Positions 1 through 6,437 of a DNA stretch of 8,378 bases are shown in pieces; the first letter of the stretch is position 1; each line of letters begins with the position of its first letter. A program made the translations under genes and the position numbers. The DNA comes from Dehalococcoidales bacterium (GTDB lineage Bacteria > Chloroflexota > Dehalococcoidia > Dehalococcoidales > RBG-16-60-22). The DNA is taken from positions 1-8,378 of the forward strand of contig JAUVXN010000052.1 in NCBI GenBank assembly GCA_030603605.1, read 5' to 3'. The notes beneath the pieces are model-generated. The model ran no database searches. It saw nothing but the letters and a program-made list of their open reading frames with translations, and had not been told where the DNA came from.

Positions 1-1221
1 TCACAGCGACTGGAGTTGTATCGGGAGGCAGCCGAGCGTTTGATTTCGCAGGGGGATGCTTATTATTGCTACTGTTCACCCCAGCGTCTGGAGGAGATGC
101 GGGCGGAACAGGTAAGGCGCAAGCAGCCGCCGGGCTATGACCGGCATTGTCGTGAGCTGAGTCCACAGGAGCGGTCGCAAAAGGAAGCTGAAGGTGTTAT
201 CCCGGTGGTGCGTTTCAAGACGCCACTTGAGGGACAGACCGGGTTTAACGACTTAATCTGGGGTAAGGTGGCATTTGAGAATAGTACCATTGATGATTTT
301 GTCCTGCTCAAATCGGATGGCTATCCTACCTATCACCTTGCCAATGTAGTTGATGACCATGCTATGGAAATCAGCCACGTTATCAGGGCGGAGGAGTGGA
401 TATCCAGCACTCCCCGTCACCTGCTTTTATATCAGGCTCTCAATCTTGAGCCGCCGCAGTTTATTCACCACCCGATGATACTGGGTCCTGACCGTGTCAA
501 GCTGAGTAAGCGGCATGGTGCAGTATCCATAATCGAGTACCGGGAGCAGGGCTACCTGCCGGAAACGATGTTAAATTTTCTTGCCTTAATCGGCTGGTCT
601 CTGGATGATAAAACTGAGCTTCTGTCGCGGCAGGAGCTTGTGGATAACTTTTCCTTGGATCGAATTGGCAAGACCGGAGCCATATTCAATCGGGACAAGC
701 TCAGCTGGATGAACGGAGTATATATCCGTAACCTGAGCCTGGAGATTTTTACCGAGCGGGCTCTCCCGTTTTTGGATAAGGGTTTGCCGCCGGAGGTAAA
801 GCGGCCACTTGATATTGACTATGTCCGGCGGATTATGCCCCTGATTCAGGAGAGAGCTAAAACCCTGGCTGAGGTGCCTGACCTGGTCGAGTTTTTCTTT
901 GTTAGAGAGCTTGACTATGATTCCAACCTGTTAATTGGCAAGAAAATGAGTCGGGAGTCAACTATTAAAGCACTGGAAGCAGGGCAGCAAAAATTAAAGC
1001 AAATAGAAGCATTTGATACAGAAGTTTTGGAGGTGGTGCTCAGACCTCTGGCTGAAGAGTTGGGGCTGAAGACTGGTCAGCTCTTTGGCACACTGAGGGT
1101 AGCAGTTACGGGTCGGACAGCAGCACCTCCGTTATTCCAGACTATGGCGGTGCTGGGTAAAGAACAGTGCCTGATACGGATTAAATCGGCACTGGACAGG
1201 CTATCCGTCCTTAAAGATTGA
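1..1221 (+). CDS. gltX: Glutamyl-tRNA synthetase, 3' part (5' end outside window)
   Basis: Class I aminoacyl-tRNA synthetase that charges tRNA-Glu with glutamate in the cytoplasm. The frame is open from base 1, so the gene begins upstream; the Rossmann-fold start with the HIGH signature is missing, about 80-90 residues judging from the usual ~480-490 aa. Visible parts include the zinc-insert motif CYC (about bases 67-75) followed by YDRHC, the HVIRAEEW segment that binds the acceptor/ATP region, and the KLSKR signature (bases 499-513), which is the KMSKS equivalent. The C-terminal half is the helical anticodon-binding region, ending in a typical VTGRTAAPPLF...IRIKSAL tail. The third zinc-site position is followed by Glu rather than the His seen in E. 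coli GluRS, so zinc binding may differ. Discriminating and non-discriminating forms cannot be told apart here. The stop is TGA; an nfeD-like gene follows after 38 bases, probably in the same operon. Confidence 0.97.
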   Translation, partial: SQRLELYREAAERLISQGDAYYCYCSPQRLEEMRAEQVRRKQPPGYDRHCRELSPQERSQKEAEGVIPVVRFKTPLEGQTGFNDLIWGKVAFENSTIDDFVLLKSDGYPTYHLANVVDDHAMEISHVIRAEEWISSTPRHLLLYQALNLEPPQFIHHPMILGPDRVKLSKRHGAVSIIEYREQGYLPETMLNFLALIGWSLDDKTELLSRQELVDNFSLDRIGKTGAIFNRDKLSWMNGVYIRNLSLEIFTERALPFLDKGLPPEVKRPLDIDYVRRIMPLIQERAKTLAEVPDLVEFFFVRELDYDSNLLIGKKMSRESTIKALEAGQQKLKQIEAFDTEVLEVVLRPLAEELGLKTGQLFGTLRVAVTGRTAAPPLFQTMAVLGKEQCLIRIKSALDRLSVLKD

Positions 1222-1259
1222 GGCTGCCGGAAGAGAATGAGTTGACATAAGGAGAGCCT

Positions 1260-1655
1260 ATGTTGAGAAGCATTAAAGACTGGCTCATGGTTGGGCTGTT
1301 ACTGTTGGATGAGGTGGCGGCATTAGTTTTAGTGCTGTTGGTCTTGTGGTTTTTCAAAATAAGAATTTCTTTTGAGATTGTGATTGTTATTGCATTGCTG
1401 CTTGGTACTTTTGCCTTCATAACGCATAAGGTGATTATACCCAGTTTCCATAAGAGAAAGGTTACCGGCTCGGAAGGAATGGTAGGCCTTGTGGGTGAGG
1501 TGATAGAACCGCTGGCGCCAGTTGGGGTCGTCCGAGTTGAGGGTGAATTGTGGAAAGCCAAAGCGGTTGGTGAGGATGACATAGAAGCGGGCGAGGATGT
1601 GGAAATTCTGAGATTGCAAAAGCTTACCCTAGAGGTCAAGCGTAGAGACAGGTAG
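1260..1655 (+). CDS. NfeD-like membrane protein (two TM helices plus OB-fold domain)
   Basis: A 131-residue protein with two hydrophobic helices, about residues 8-31 and 37-55, followed by a basic stretch (HKRK, 64-67) and a C-terminal OB-fold of the NfeD type (about 72-127). The signature is G-x-V-G-E-V near 77-81, then LAPVGVVRVEGELWKA (85-100) and IEAGEDVEILRLQKLTLEV. Family knowledge: short NfeD proteins usually partner SPFH/flotillin-like proteins or a membrane serine protease in membrane-domain organisation or quality control. No such partner is encoded nearby, so the role here is open. The ATG start is supported by AAGGAG at 1249-1254, five bases upstream. It sits between gltX and the radical SAM gene with short gaps (38 and 2 bases), consistent with cotranscription and translational coupling downstream. 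Confidence 0.88.
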   Translation: MLRSIKDWLMVGLLLLDEVAALVLVLLVLWFFKIRISFEIVIVIALLLGTFAFITHKVIIPSFHKRKVTGSEGMVGLVGEVIEPLAPVGVVRVEGELWKAKAVGEDDIEAGEDVEILRLQKLTLEVKRRDR

Positions 1656-1657
1656 TT

Positions 1658-2684
1658 ATGAGGTTAGGATTATCAACAATAGAAACTGTGGAGCCCGAGT
1701 ATATTGCTCTGTACCGGTCAGGTGAACTGGAGCATCGCGCCGAGTCGCTTGAGGCACGGTTAAGCTCGTGCGATGTATGTCCGAGGGAATGCGGCGTCAA
1801 TCGACTGGAAAATGAACCGGGGTTTTGCCATTCGGCTCACCTGCCCGTGGTTGCTGCAGTTTGTGCCCACCATGGAGAGGAACCGGTCATTTCTGGAAGT
1901 AGAGGGTCAGGGACAGTCTTCTTCGGCAACTGCAATATGCGCTGTGCCTATTGCCAGAACCACCAGATTAGCCAGGGAGTTAGTGAGCAATCTGGAGAGA
2001 TAGGACCCGCATACCCTGGCGGAGCGTATGCTCTATCTTCAAAATGAACTGGAGTGTCATAATATCAACTTTGTTTCGCCGTCGCACTTCGTACCGCAGT
2101 TGGTCCGGGCGGTGGTGGCGGCGGTGCCGATGGGACTCCGGCTGCCGCTGGTCTATAACACCAGCAGCTACGATTCTATTAAATCCCTGCGGGAGCTTGA
2201 CGGTATAATAAACATTTACCTGGCTGACTTGAGGTATGCTTCCAATAAATGGGGCAGAAGGTTTTCACAGGCTTCAGATTATGTGGAGCGGGCTCGTGCC
2301 GCTATTAAGGAGATGTATCGGCAGGTTGGGGACCTGGTAGTGGATGATGAAGGCATTGCCCGGAAGGGATTAATTGTGCGCCATCTGATACTCCCCAACG
2401 GGCTGGCGGGCAGCCGGGATTCACTTGTCTGGTTGGTTGATGAGGTCTCGCCTGCGGTTACCGTCAGTATCATGTCGCAGTACTTTCCGGCGCACCGGGC
2501 TTCGCAGATCCCCCTTCTTTCCAGGACAATCTCAATGTCGGAGTATTTAGAAGTCGCCGGACTACTGGATGAGTTGGGGATAGAGAATGGGTGGGTGCAG
2601 GAAATGGATGCACCGGAGAACTACTTGCCTGATTTTACTGGTGAGGGGCATCCTTTTGAATTGGCTGCAAGTAGCCCGAAATGA
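1658..2684 (+). pseudogene. PflX/COG1313-type radical SAM protein, interrupted by a +1 frameshift
   Basis: The first reading frame (1658-2047) gives an N-terminal cysteine cluster C38-x2-C41-x3-C45...C57, then GEEPVISG and the radical SAM motif CNMRCAYC (residues 92-99), which ligates a 4Fe-4S cluster and SAM. At GEI (residue 115) the family sequence leaves this frame and continues from base 2004 in the next one with DPHTLAERMLYLQ, CHNINFVSPSHFVPQL, VYNTSSYD, IYLADLRY and VRHLILP, to the TGA at 2682-2684. Joined, the product is about 341 residues, normal for this family of pyruvate-formate-lyase-activase-like enzymes. The substrate is not known with confidence. The start ATG is two bases after the NfeD stop, with only a weak AGG upstream, suggesting coupled translation. 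Because both halves are otherwise perfect, this may be an intact gene with a one-base sequence error; an ATG at 2028 could make only a C-terminal fragment lacking the cluster. Confidence 0.85.
2000..2010 (+). other. Frameshift site in the radical SAM gene (one extra G)
   Basis: Reading in the first frame gives ATA GGA CCC GCA; dropping one G of the pair at 2003/2004 gives ATA GAC CCG CAT ACC CTG GCG, that is I-D-P-H-T-L-A, which runs straight into the conserved downstream frame. The downstream frame has a TAG at 2001-2003, which fixes the upstream limit of the switch. There is no long homopolymer, so it is not the typical slippery-run artefact. The nearby CCC-G could in principle allow +1 slippage by peptidyl-tRNA-Pro, but no stop codon or stimulatory element favours that. 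Confidence 0.75.
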
Positions 2685-2702
2685 GGCTTATAGTCTTCTG
2701 CC

Positions 2703-2816
2703 TTACTTCCTTTTCCGCTTGGAAAAGCCAAATTTAATTTTTTTACCGTTAAGCTTGTCCTTCTTGTTTGCATTTTCAATGAAGGTTTTCAGGTCAGTGC
2801 GTGGTTTATCAGTCAT
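2703..2816 (-). CDS. Small lysine-rich hypothetical protein (37 aa)
   Basis: An ATG-to-TAA minus-strand ORF of 37 codons. The product starts MTDKPRTDLKTFIENANKK and ends KFGFSKRKRK; about one third of the residues are Lys or Arg, and there is no hydrophobic segment. A clear Shine-Dalgarno, GAAAAGGA (minus strand, 2834-2827), lies ten bases before the ATG, and a promoter-like pair TTGGCT (2885-2880)/TAGAAT (2861-2856) with an 18-base spacer lies further upstream. The composition suggests nucleic-acid or ribosome contact, but that is inference; I recognise no family. It converges on the radical SAM gene with an 18-base gap. Short length is the main reason for doubt; the coincident ribosome site and promoter are the reasons to keep it. 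Confidence 0.42.
   Translation of the reverse strand: MTDKPRTDLKTFIENANKKDKLNGKKIKFGFSKRKRK
2710..2744 (+). terminator. Possible weak terminator after the gltX-nfeD-radical SAM run
   Basis: A 7-bp perfect stem (CTTTTCC 2710-2716, loop GCTT, GGAAAAG 2721-2727) is followed after ten mostly A/T bases by a run of seven T (2738-2744). It lies 26 bases after the radical SAM stop codon. The stem is AT-rich and the T-run is distant, so it would be weak. It also overlaps the 3' end of the small minus-strand ORF, whose codons could explain part of the symmetry. Confidence 0.3.
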
Positions 2817-2845
2817 GAATGCGATGTCCTTTTCTAGTTAAACTA

Positions 2846-2880
2846 TTTACGTTTAATTCTATCATATACTTGAACGTAAA
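2846..2880. repeat. Inverted repeat TTTACGTT / AACGTAAA over a promoter
   Basis: A perfect 8-bp inverted repeat, TTTACGTT (2846-2853) and AACGTAAA (2873-2880). It extends to 11 bp with one mismatch (TTTACGTTTAA / TTGAACGTAAA), leaving a 13-base interior. It encloses the putative -10 and adjoins the -35 of the small minus-strand ORF. The arm spacing of about 27 bases centre to centre is between two and three helical turns, so it could be an operator bound by a dimer, or a hairpin in RNA. No regulator is encoded nearby. Confidence 0.45.
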
Positions 2881-2885
2881 GCCAA
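2856..2885 (-). promoter_or_regulatory. Putative promoter of the 37-aa ORF
   Basis: On the minus strand, TTGGCT (2885-2880) and TAGAAT (2861-2856) are separated by 18 bases. The -10 matches the consensus at 5 of 6 positions and the -35 at 4 of 6. The predicted start of transcription is near 2849, leaving about 33 bases of leader, with the Shine-Dalgarno at 2834-2827 and the ATG at 2816. No other gene in this direction would use it. Confidence 0.38.
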
Positions 2886-2915
2886 TTACGGGTTTATGAT
2901 ATTATTTGGTTAGTT

Positions 2916-3127
2916 ACCTCACCCCTCGAAGAGTCCTTCAGCCGAAGGACCTGTGTCCCCCTCTCCTTCAAAGGAGAGGGGGAGATTAGAAAAGAGGGGC
3001 TCCGTCCCTCTTAGACGCCCCAACCTTATTAGATTAGAGCAAGAAGAGTTAAAGAGAGGCGAAGCCTCTCTTATATAGCCAGTCCCCCTTCCCCTCATCA
3101 AGGGGAAGGGGATAAAGGGGATGGGGT
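2916..3127. repeat. Hairpin-rich ~212-bp repeat element (MITE/REP-like, non-coding)
   Basis: Five perfect hairpins lie in tandem: stem 7 bp at 2933-2950 (loop AGCC), 12 bp at 2957-2982 (loop CA), 7 bp at 2992-3012, 9 bp at 3052-3072 (loop GAA) and 11 bp at 3085-3111 (loop CATCA). The outer ends are imperfect inverted repeats, ACCTCACCCCT (2916-2926) against AGGGGATGGGGT (3116-3127). The stems alternate strongly pyrimidine-rich and purine-rich runs, unlike the neighbouring genes. There is no transposase and no clear target-site duplication. From memory, elements with this C-rich/G-rich hairpin layout are scattered in intergenic regions of Chloroflexota genomes. It separates the gltX run from the following cluster and may also attenuate transcription. 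Confidence 0.7.
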
Positions 3128-3152
3128 CAATAAATAATCTCAACAATCAACA

Positions 3153-3182
3153 TTGATTTCAAACTCAGCAAGGTGCTACACT
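3153..3182 (+). promoter_or_regulatory. Extended -10 promoter for the CelD-like gene
   Basis: TTGATT (3153-3158), an 18-base spacer and TACACT (3177-3182), with a TG one base before the -10 (TGCTACACT), which is the extended -10 arrangement. The expected transcript start is near 3189, only about seven bases before the ATG at 3196. That fits the absence of a Shine-Dalgarno and suggests a nearly leaderless mRNA. The -35 is the right arm of the dyad AATCAA-CA-TTGATT (3145-3158), a possible operator. Confidence 0.42.
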
Positions 3183-3195
3183 GTTATCTGAACGT

Positions 3196-4176
3196 ATGAG
3201 CTATACCGTTACGCAGGAGTGTTTTGATAGCCTCACTTCATACTGGACTAATTCACCTCATCGCTTGAAGTGGGGTTCTGTCTTTGTTTTACCCCCCTGG
3301 TTGGAAGTCTGGTGGCGAGAGTTTCAGCCTGAAGCTGAACTGTATTTAGCTGCGGTTAGGCAACAGTCGGACATTATTGGCATCGCCCCGCTTCAGGTAA
3401 AAAAAGAAAAGGCTTCCTTTATTGGCAGCACCGATGTTTGCGACTATATGGACTTTGTTGTTGCCCCAGGGAGGGAAGATGACTTCTTCAATGTCCTACT
3501 CGATGATTTGAGGCAGAGAGGTATTAGTTGCCTTGACTTGAGGTCGTTAAGACCTGACTCCACTGTGGTTACCAATCTCGTAAGTGTGGCACAAAACCGG
3601 AGGTATGAGGTTTCCTGTCACCCGGCTGATGTTTCGGTCGAACTGGATTTACCGCCTACCTGGGATGAGTATCTTAGCCTGTTGACCGTGAAGCAGCGGC
3701 ATGAGGTCAGGCGCAAATTGAGAAGACTGGGGGAGATGGGCAGCACAGATTATCGTGTCATTGAGGACAAGGCAGCAGTCCACGATGTTATGGATACCTT
3801 TCTAGAGTTGTTTACCGGGAGCCGGGAGGATAAGGCGGCTTTTCTGACTGAGTGGAGGGAGTCCTTCTTCAGAGCTATGGCAGAAGTTATGGCTGAGGTC
3901 AAACTCCTGAGGCTTGGTGTTCTTGAGTTGGGGACACTACCGGTAGCCATGGTTGCCTGTTTTGATTATAATGGCAAGGTGTATCTGTATAGTAGTGGCT
4001 ATGACCCTCAATATCGCCTCTTAAGTGTAGGCTTACTTTCTAAAGCCCTCTGCATCAAAGATAGCATTGAGAAGGGCAGGAAAAAGTTTGACTTTCTGAA
4101 AGGGGCTGAAGCGTATAAGTACCACCTGGGTGGTAGGGAAGTCCCGCTGTATAATTGCCAGATAATTATCAAGTAA
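3196..4176 (+). CDS. CelD/BcsL-type GNAT-fold acyltransferase (FemAB-like)
   Basis: A 326-residue soluble protein of the CelD/BcsL group (Acetyltransf_6, BioF2-like), whose two GNAT-like halves are related to the FemAB aminoacyl transferases. Supporting segments are WLEVWWREF (35-43), GIAPL (62-66), QRHEVRRKLRRL (167-178, the usual start of the C-terminal domain), YLYSSGYDPQYRLLSVG (263-279) and the family hallmark FDFLKGAEAYKYHLG (298-312). Members modify polysaccharide or glycan intermediates, and FemAB relatives move amino acids onto sugars or peptides; the substrate here is unknown. The ATG has no Shine-Dalgarno and lies a few bases after a predicted transcript start, so translation may be leaderless; a CTG at 3181 preceded by AAGGTG is a less likely alternative. 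The glycosyltransferase follows after 23 bases, so the two probably form an operon acting on the same product. Confidence 0.82.
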   Translation: MSYTVTQECFDSLTSYWTNSPHRLKWGSVFVLPPWLEVWWREFQPEAELYLAAVRQQSDIIGIAPLQVKKEKASFIGSTDVCDYMDFVVAPGREDDFFNVLLDDLRQRGISCLDLRSLRPDSTVVTNLVSVAQNRRYEVSCHPADVSVELDLPPTWDEYLSLLTVKQRHEVRRKLRRLGEMGSTDYRVIEDKAAVHDVMDTFLELFTGSREDKAAFLTEWRESFFRAMAEVMAEVKLLRLGVLELGTLPVAMVACFDYNGKVYLYSSGYDPQYRLLSVGLLSKALCIKDSIEKGRKKFDFLKGAEAYKYHLGGREVPLYNCQIIIK

Positions 4177-4199
4177 TTACTGCGCGCCAGAGGAGAAGT

Positions 4200-5429
4200 T
4201 TGATTAGAGACGGACAGCTGAAAATAGCCATGCTCAGTGCTCACAGTTGCCCTGTGGGGAAGCTGGGAGCAAAAGATACCGGTGGCATGAGTGTTTATGT
4301 CCTGGAACTTGCCCGAGAATTAGGAAAATGCGGGCATTTGGTTGATATTTATACCCGTGCTCACGACCCGAAAGATAAACAAATTATAGAACTGGGTCAG
4401 AATGTCCGACTTATTCACCTCAAGGCGGGAAGAAATGGGGAGATGCACAAGCTGGCTGTTTATCCTCATCTTCCTGACTTTGCCGGTAAATTGGAGAATT
4501 TCAGGAAGCGCAACCGGCTTAAGTATGATTTAGTCTACAGTCATTACTGGCTGTCGGCCTGGGTGGGGAGATTTCTGCAGGGCTGGTGGGATGTTCCCCA
4601 CATAGTAATGTTTCACACTCTGGGTGCGATTAAGAATGCCATTGGCATAGGTGAGGCTGAGCCTGAGCTTCGCATCGAGACCGAAAGATACCTGGTCAAG
4701 AACTGCCATCGCATTATTGCTGCCACGGGTAAAGAAAAAGAGGGCCTCATTTTGCACTACGGTGCTTTGCCGGAGACCATCAGCGTCATCCCTTGTGGCG
4801 TGAATCTGGAGCTATTCCAGCCTGTGGACAAAGAGGCGGCGAGACAACAGCTAGGCTTCAATGGTAATAAGAACATTTTGTTTGTCGGCAGGCTTGAGCC
4901 ATTAAAGGGTATAGATAGGTTACTGATGGCAATGACCTATCTTGAGAATAGAGAAGGAACCAGGCTTTTGGTAATTGGCGGTGACGGAAATAGCCAGCAT
5001 GAAATAGAACGACTTCAGAGGTTATCACGGGAACTCCATATACAGGACTCGGTTATTTTCCTCGGCCTGATAAAGCAGGAGAAACTACCCCTCTATTACA
5101 GTGCTGCCGATGTATGCGTGGTTCCCTCTTATTACGAAAGCTTCGGGCTGGTAGCTCTGGAATCCTTAGCCTGTGGGACTCCGGTGGTGGCTACTGACGT
5201 AGGCAGTGCTAGAAGTGTCATTCGCCAGGCTGAGACGGGTTACGTGGTGACAGACAGTTCTCCTCATCGTCTGGCACAAAAGATATCGCTTCTTCTCTCT
5301 AAGCCGGAGGTTGGTGCCGAATCTATTGGTTTGATGCGGGCATCAGTAGCCGGATTTAGCTGGTCAGGTATTGCTGAGATGATGGTAAAGGAATACAGAA
5401 AGGTGCTGGCAGATTACTTTGCTCAGTAG
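4200..5429 (+). CDS. GT4 glycosyltransferase, MshA-like
   Basis: A retaining GT-B glycosyltransferase of family GT4, about 409 residues. Motifs from the chosen start: HSCPVGKLGAKDTGGMSVYV (15-34), the acceptor/nucleotide loop; SHYWLS (114-119); FHTLGAIKNA; PCGVNLELF; VGRLEPLKG (228-236) with the Arg/Lys pair that contacts nucleotide-sugar phosphates; and PSYYESFGLVALE with the E-x7-E pair (313 and 321). The N-terminal segment and HYWLS/HTL signatures are notably like MshA, which joins GlcNAc to inositol-3-phosphate in mycothiol synthesis; sucrose-phosphate- or glycolipid-forming GT4 enzymes are alternatives. A longer frame opens at TTG 4155 inside the upstream gene, but TTG 4200 has AGGAG (4191-4195) four bases upstream and is preferred; ATG 4230 would cut into the first beta strand. 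It ends two bases before the convergent tandem GNAT gene. Confidence 0.87.
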   Translation: MIRDGQLKIAMLSAHSCPVGKLGAKDTGGMSVYVLELARELGKCGHLVDIYTRAHDPKDKQIIELGQNVRLIHLKAGRNGEMHKLAVYPHLPDFAGKLENFRKRNRLKYDLVYSHYWLSAWVGRFLQGWWDVPHIVMFHTLGAIKNAIGIGEAEPELRIETERYLVKNCHRIIAATGKEKEGLILHYGALPETISVIPCGVNLELFQPVDKEAARQQLGFNGNKNILFVGRLEPLKGIDRLLMAMTYLENREGTRLLVIGGDGNSQHEIERLQRLSRELHIQDSVIFLGLIKQEKLPLYYSAADVCVVPSYYESFGLVALESLACGTPVVATDVGSARSVIRQAETGYVVTDSSPHRLAQKISLLLSKPEVGAESIGLMRASVAGFSWSGIAEMMVKEYRKVLADYFAQ

Positions 5430-5431
5430 CA

Positions 5432-6352
5432 CTACTTTATCGTCTTCTCGTACCACAGACTGTTCGTCCGAAGCTTGAAACCGACGGAGCGGTAAAGAGC
5501 GTAGGCAACTTCATTCTTGCTATCCACGGTTATTTCAGCAACTCGTATGCCTTTATTTTTGAGGTAAGATAACCCAGCCAACAGTGCTATTTTACCTATC
5601 CCCCTGCCTCGGTAATCCGGGTCGACTCCAAGCATATAAATGTATCCTTTTCTCTTACTTTTAGCGGCTTCACGGTTTATCTCCACCCAACAGTAGCCAA
5701 CGGGCTTATCTCCTTCGTAGATTAAGATTATATCTTCCGGGGAATGGTAACTCAGGTTGATATAGTAGGTTATGTCTTCGATGGTATTAGGGTTGTATCC
5801 CCAGGTGCCGGTAAAGCAACGGTTCTGAATCTGAGTAAGTTTGTCTTCCTCGCCAGGTTGCAGATGGCGATATGAGTAAATATTGGGAGTAGCGTCTGGC
5901 AAGCCAGAAAGTGACAGCCTCAATTCAAGGTACTGGCGCACAAATCTGAAGCCAAGCTTGGGCAGGATAAGCTTGGCAACTATATTGTCCTGTCTTATAT
6001 TTATGTGAGCTACTTTTGCTTTCAGTTCTTTAGCACGACGTGCGGCGTAACTAAGAAGTTTTGTGGCCAAGCCTTCTCTACGATGCTCTGGATGCACCAG
6101 GCAATCGAGGATAACATGCTCCGTCTCCAATTCAGGAGTGAGATTCATGAATCCGACAACTTTTCCGTCTATTTCGACGACAAACAAGTCTTGTTCTGGA
6201 GAATAGTTGGGTCGGCTCAGGGTCTCGCTGACGGCTTCTGGTGAACGGTGAAGTCCACTCGGGTCCAGGTTTTCAGCCTCAATGTTTAATTTGACATAGT
6301 CTTCGAAATCCGAGGGACGATAATTTCTGATAATGTAAGGGGAATTGTTCAT
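5432..6352 (-). CDS. Tandem two-domain GNAT acetyltransferase, MshD-like
   Basis: A 306-residue protein made of two GNAT domains. Domain 1 covers about residues 6-145, with the acetyl-CoA pyrophosphate loop VHPEHRREGLATK (86-98) and a KLGFRFV end. Domain 2 covers about 157-306, with VDPDYRGRGIGK (243-254), ITVDSKNEVAYALYRSVGF (274-292) and a terminal WYEK. Length and layout match mycothiol synthase MshD, which acetylates the cysteine amine of Cys-GlcN-inositol and in which the C-terminal domain is catalytic. Both loops look intact here, so both domains may bind acetyl-CoA. Other tandem GNATs act on amino groups of sugars, peptides or antibiotics, so the substrate is an inference from context. 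The start ATG at 6352 has GGAG (6369-6366) thirteen bases upstream; a TTG at 6406 would lie upstream of the predicted -10 and is rejected. The 3' end faces the glycosyltransferase across two bases. Confidence 0.85.
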   Translation of the reverse strand: MNNSPYIIRNYRPSDFEDYVKLNIEAENLDPSGLHRSPEAVSETLSRPNYSPEQDLFVVEIDGKVVGFMNLTPELETEHVILDCLVHPEHRREGLATKLLSYAARRAKELKAKVAHINIRQDNIVAKLILPKLGFRFVRQYLELRLSLSGLPDATPNIYSYRHLQPGEEDKLTQIQNRCFTGTWGYNPNTIEDITYYINLSYHSPEDIILIYEGDKPVGYCWVEINREAAKSKRKGYIYMLGVDPDYRGRGIGKIALLAGLSYLKNKGIRVAEITVDSKNEVAYALYRSVGFKLRTNSLWYEKTIK

Positions 6353-6377
6353 CCTGTTTTTAAGTCTCCAATTTAAA

Positions 6378-6407
6378 ATTGTATCAGCTAAATTGATGTT
6401 ATACAAT
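6378..6407. promoter_or_regulatory. Mirror-image divergent promoter (GNAT and PIG-L genes)
   Basis: The inverted repeat ATTGTAT (6378-6384) N16 ATACAAT (6401-6407) reads as a promoter on both strands. On plus, TTGTAT (6379-6384), 17 bases, TACAAT (6402-6407); on minus, TTGTAT (6406-6401), 17 bases, TACAAT (6383-6378), the latter with an extended TGA just before it. Predicted starts are near 6414 (plus) and 6371 (minus), giving leaders of about 24 and 19 bases that each begin just before a Shine-Dalgarno. The two promoters occupy the same DNA, so polymerase binding should be mutually exclusive. Confidence 0.5.
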
Positions 6408-6437
6408 GTTGAATAGTACTTAAATTAGGAAGTTGGC

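Noticed and set aside
1211..1639. Minus-strand ORF (142 codons) opposite the NfeD-like gene
   Set aside because: Low-complexity Ser/Thr/Asn product typical of antisense reading; the plus strand has NfeD motifs and a ribosome site.
2587..2841. Plus-strand ORF (84 codons) overlapping the radical SAM 3' end
   Set aside because: Out of frame with the conserved C-terminus, no ribosome site; its hydrophobic tail is the antisense of the lysine-rich small ORF.
2916..3127. CRISPR-like array interpretation of the tandem hairpins
   Set aside because: The stems differ in sequence and length, there is no repeated unit with unique spacers, and no cas gene is nearby.
2919..3146. Minus-strand ORF (75 codons) across the hairpin element
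   Set aside because: It is a translation of the repeat itself (Pro/Phe and Gly/Glu runs from the C-rich and G-rich arms), with no ribosome site; such ORFs recur as false calls in these elements.
4155..4199. TTG 4155 as start of the glycosyltransferase, overlapping the CelD-like gene
   Set aside because: No ribosome site, and the added residues match nothing in the family; TTG 4200 has AGGAG at close spacing.
6353..6406. TTG 6406 as start of the tandem GNAT gene
   Set aside because: It lies upstream of the predicted -10 and would use promoter bases as codons; ATG 6352 fits the domain start and has GGAG upstream.
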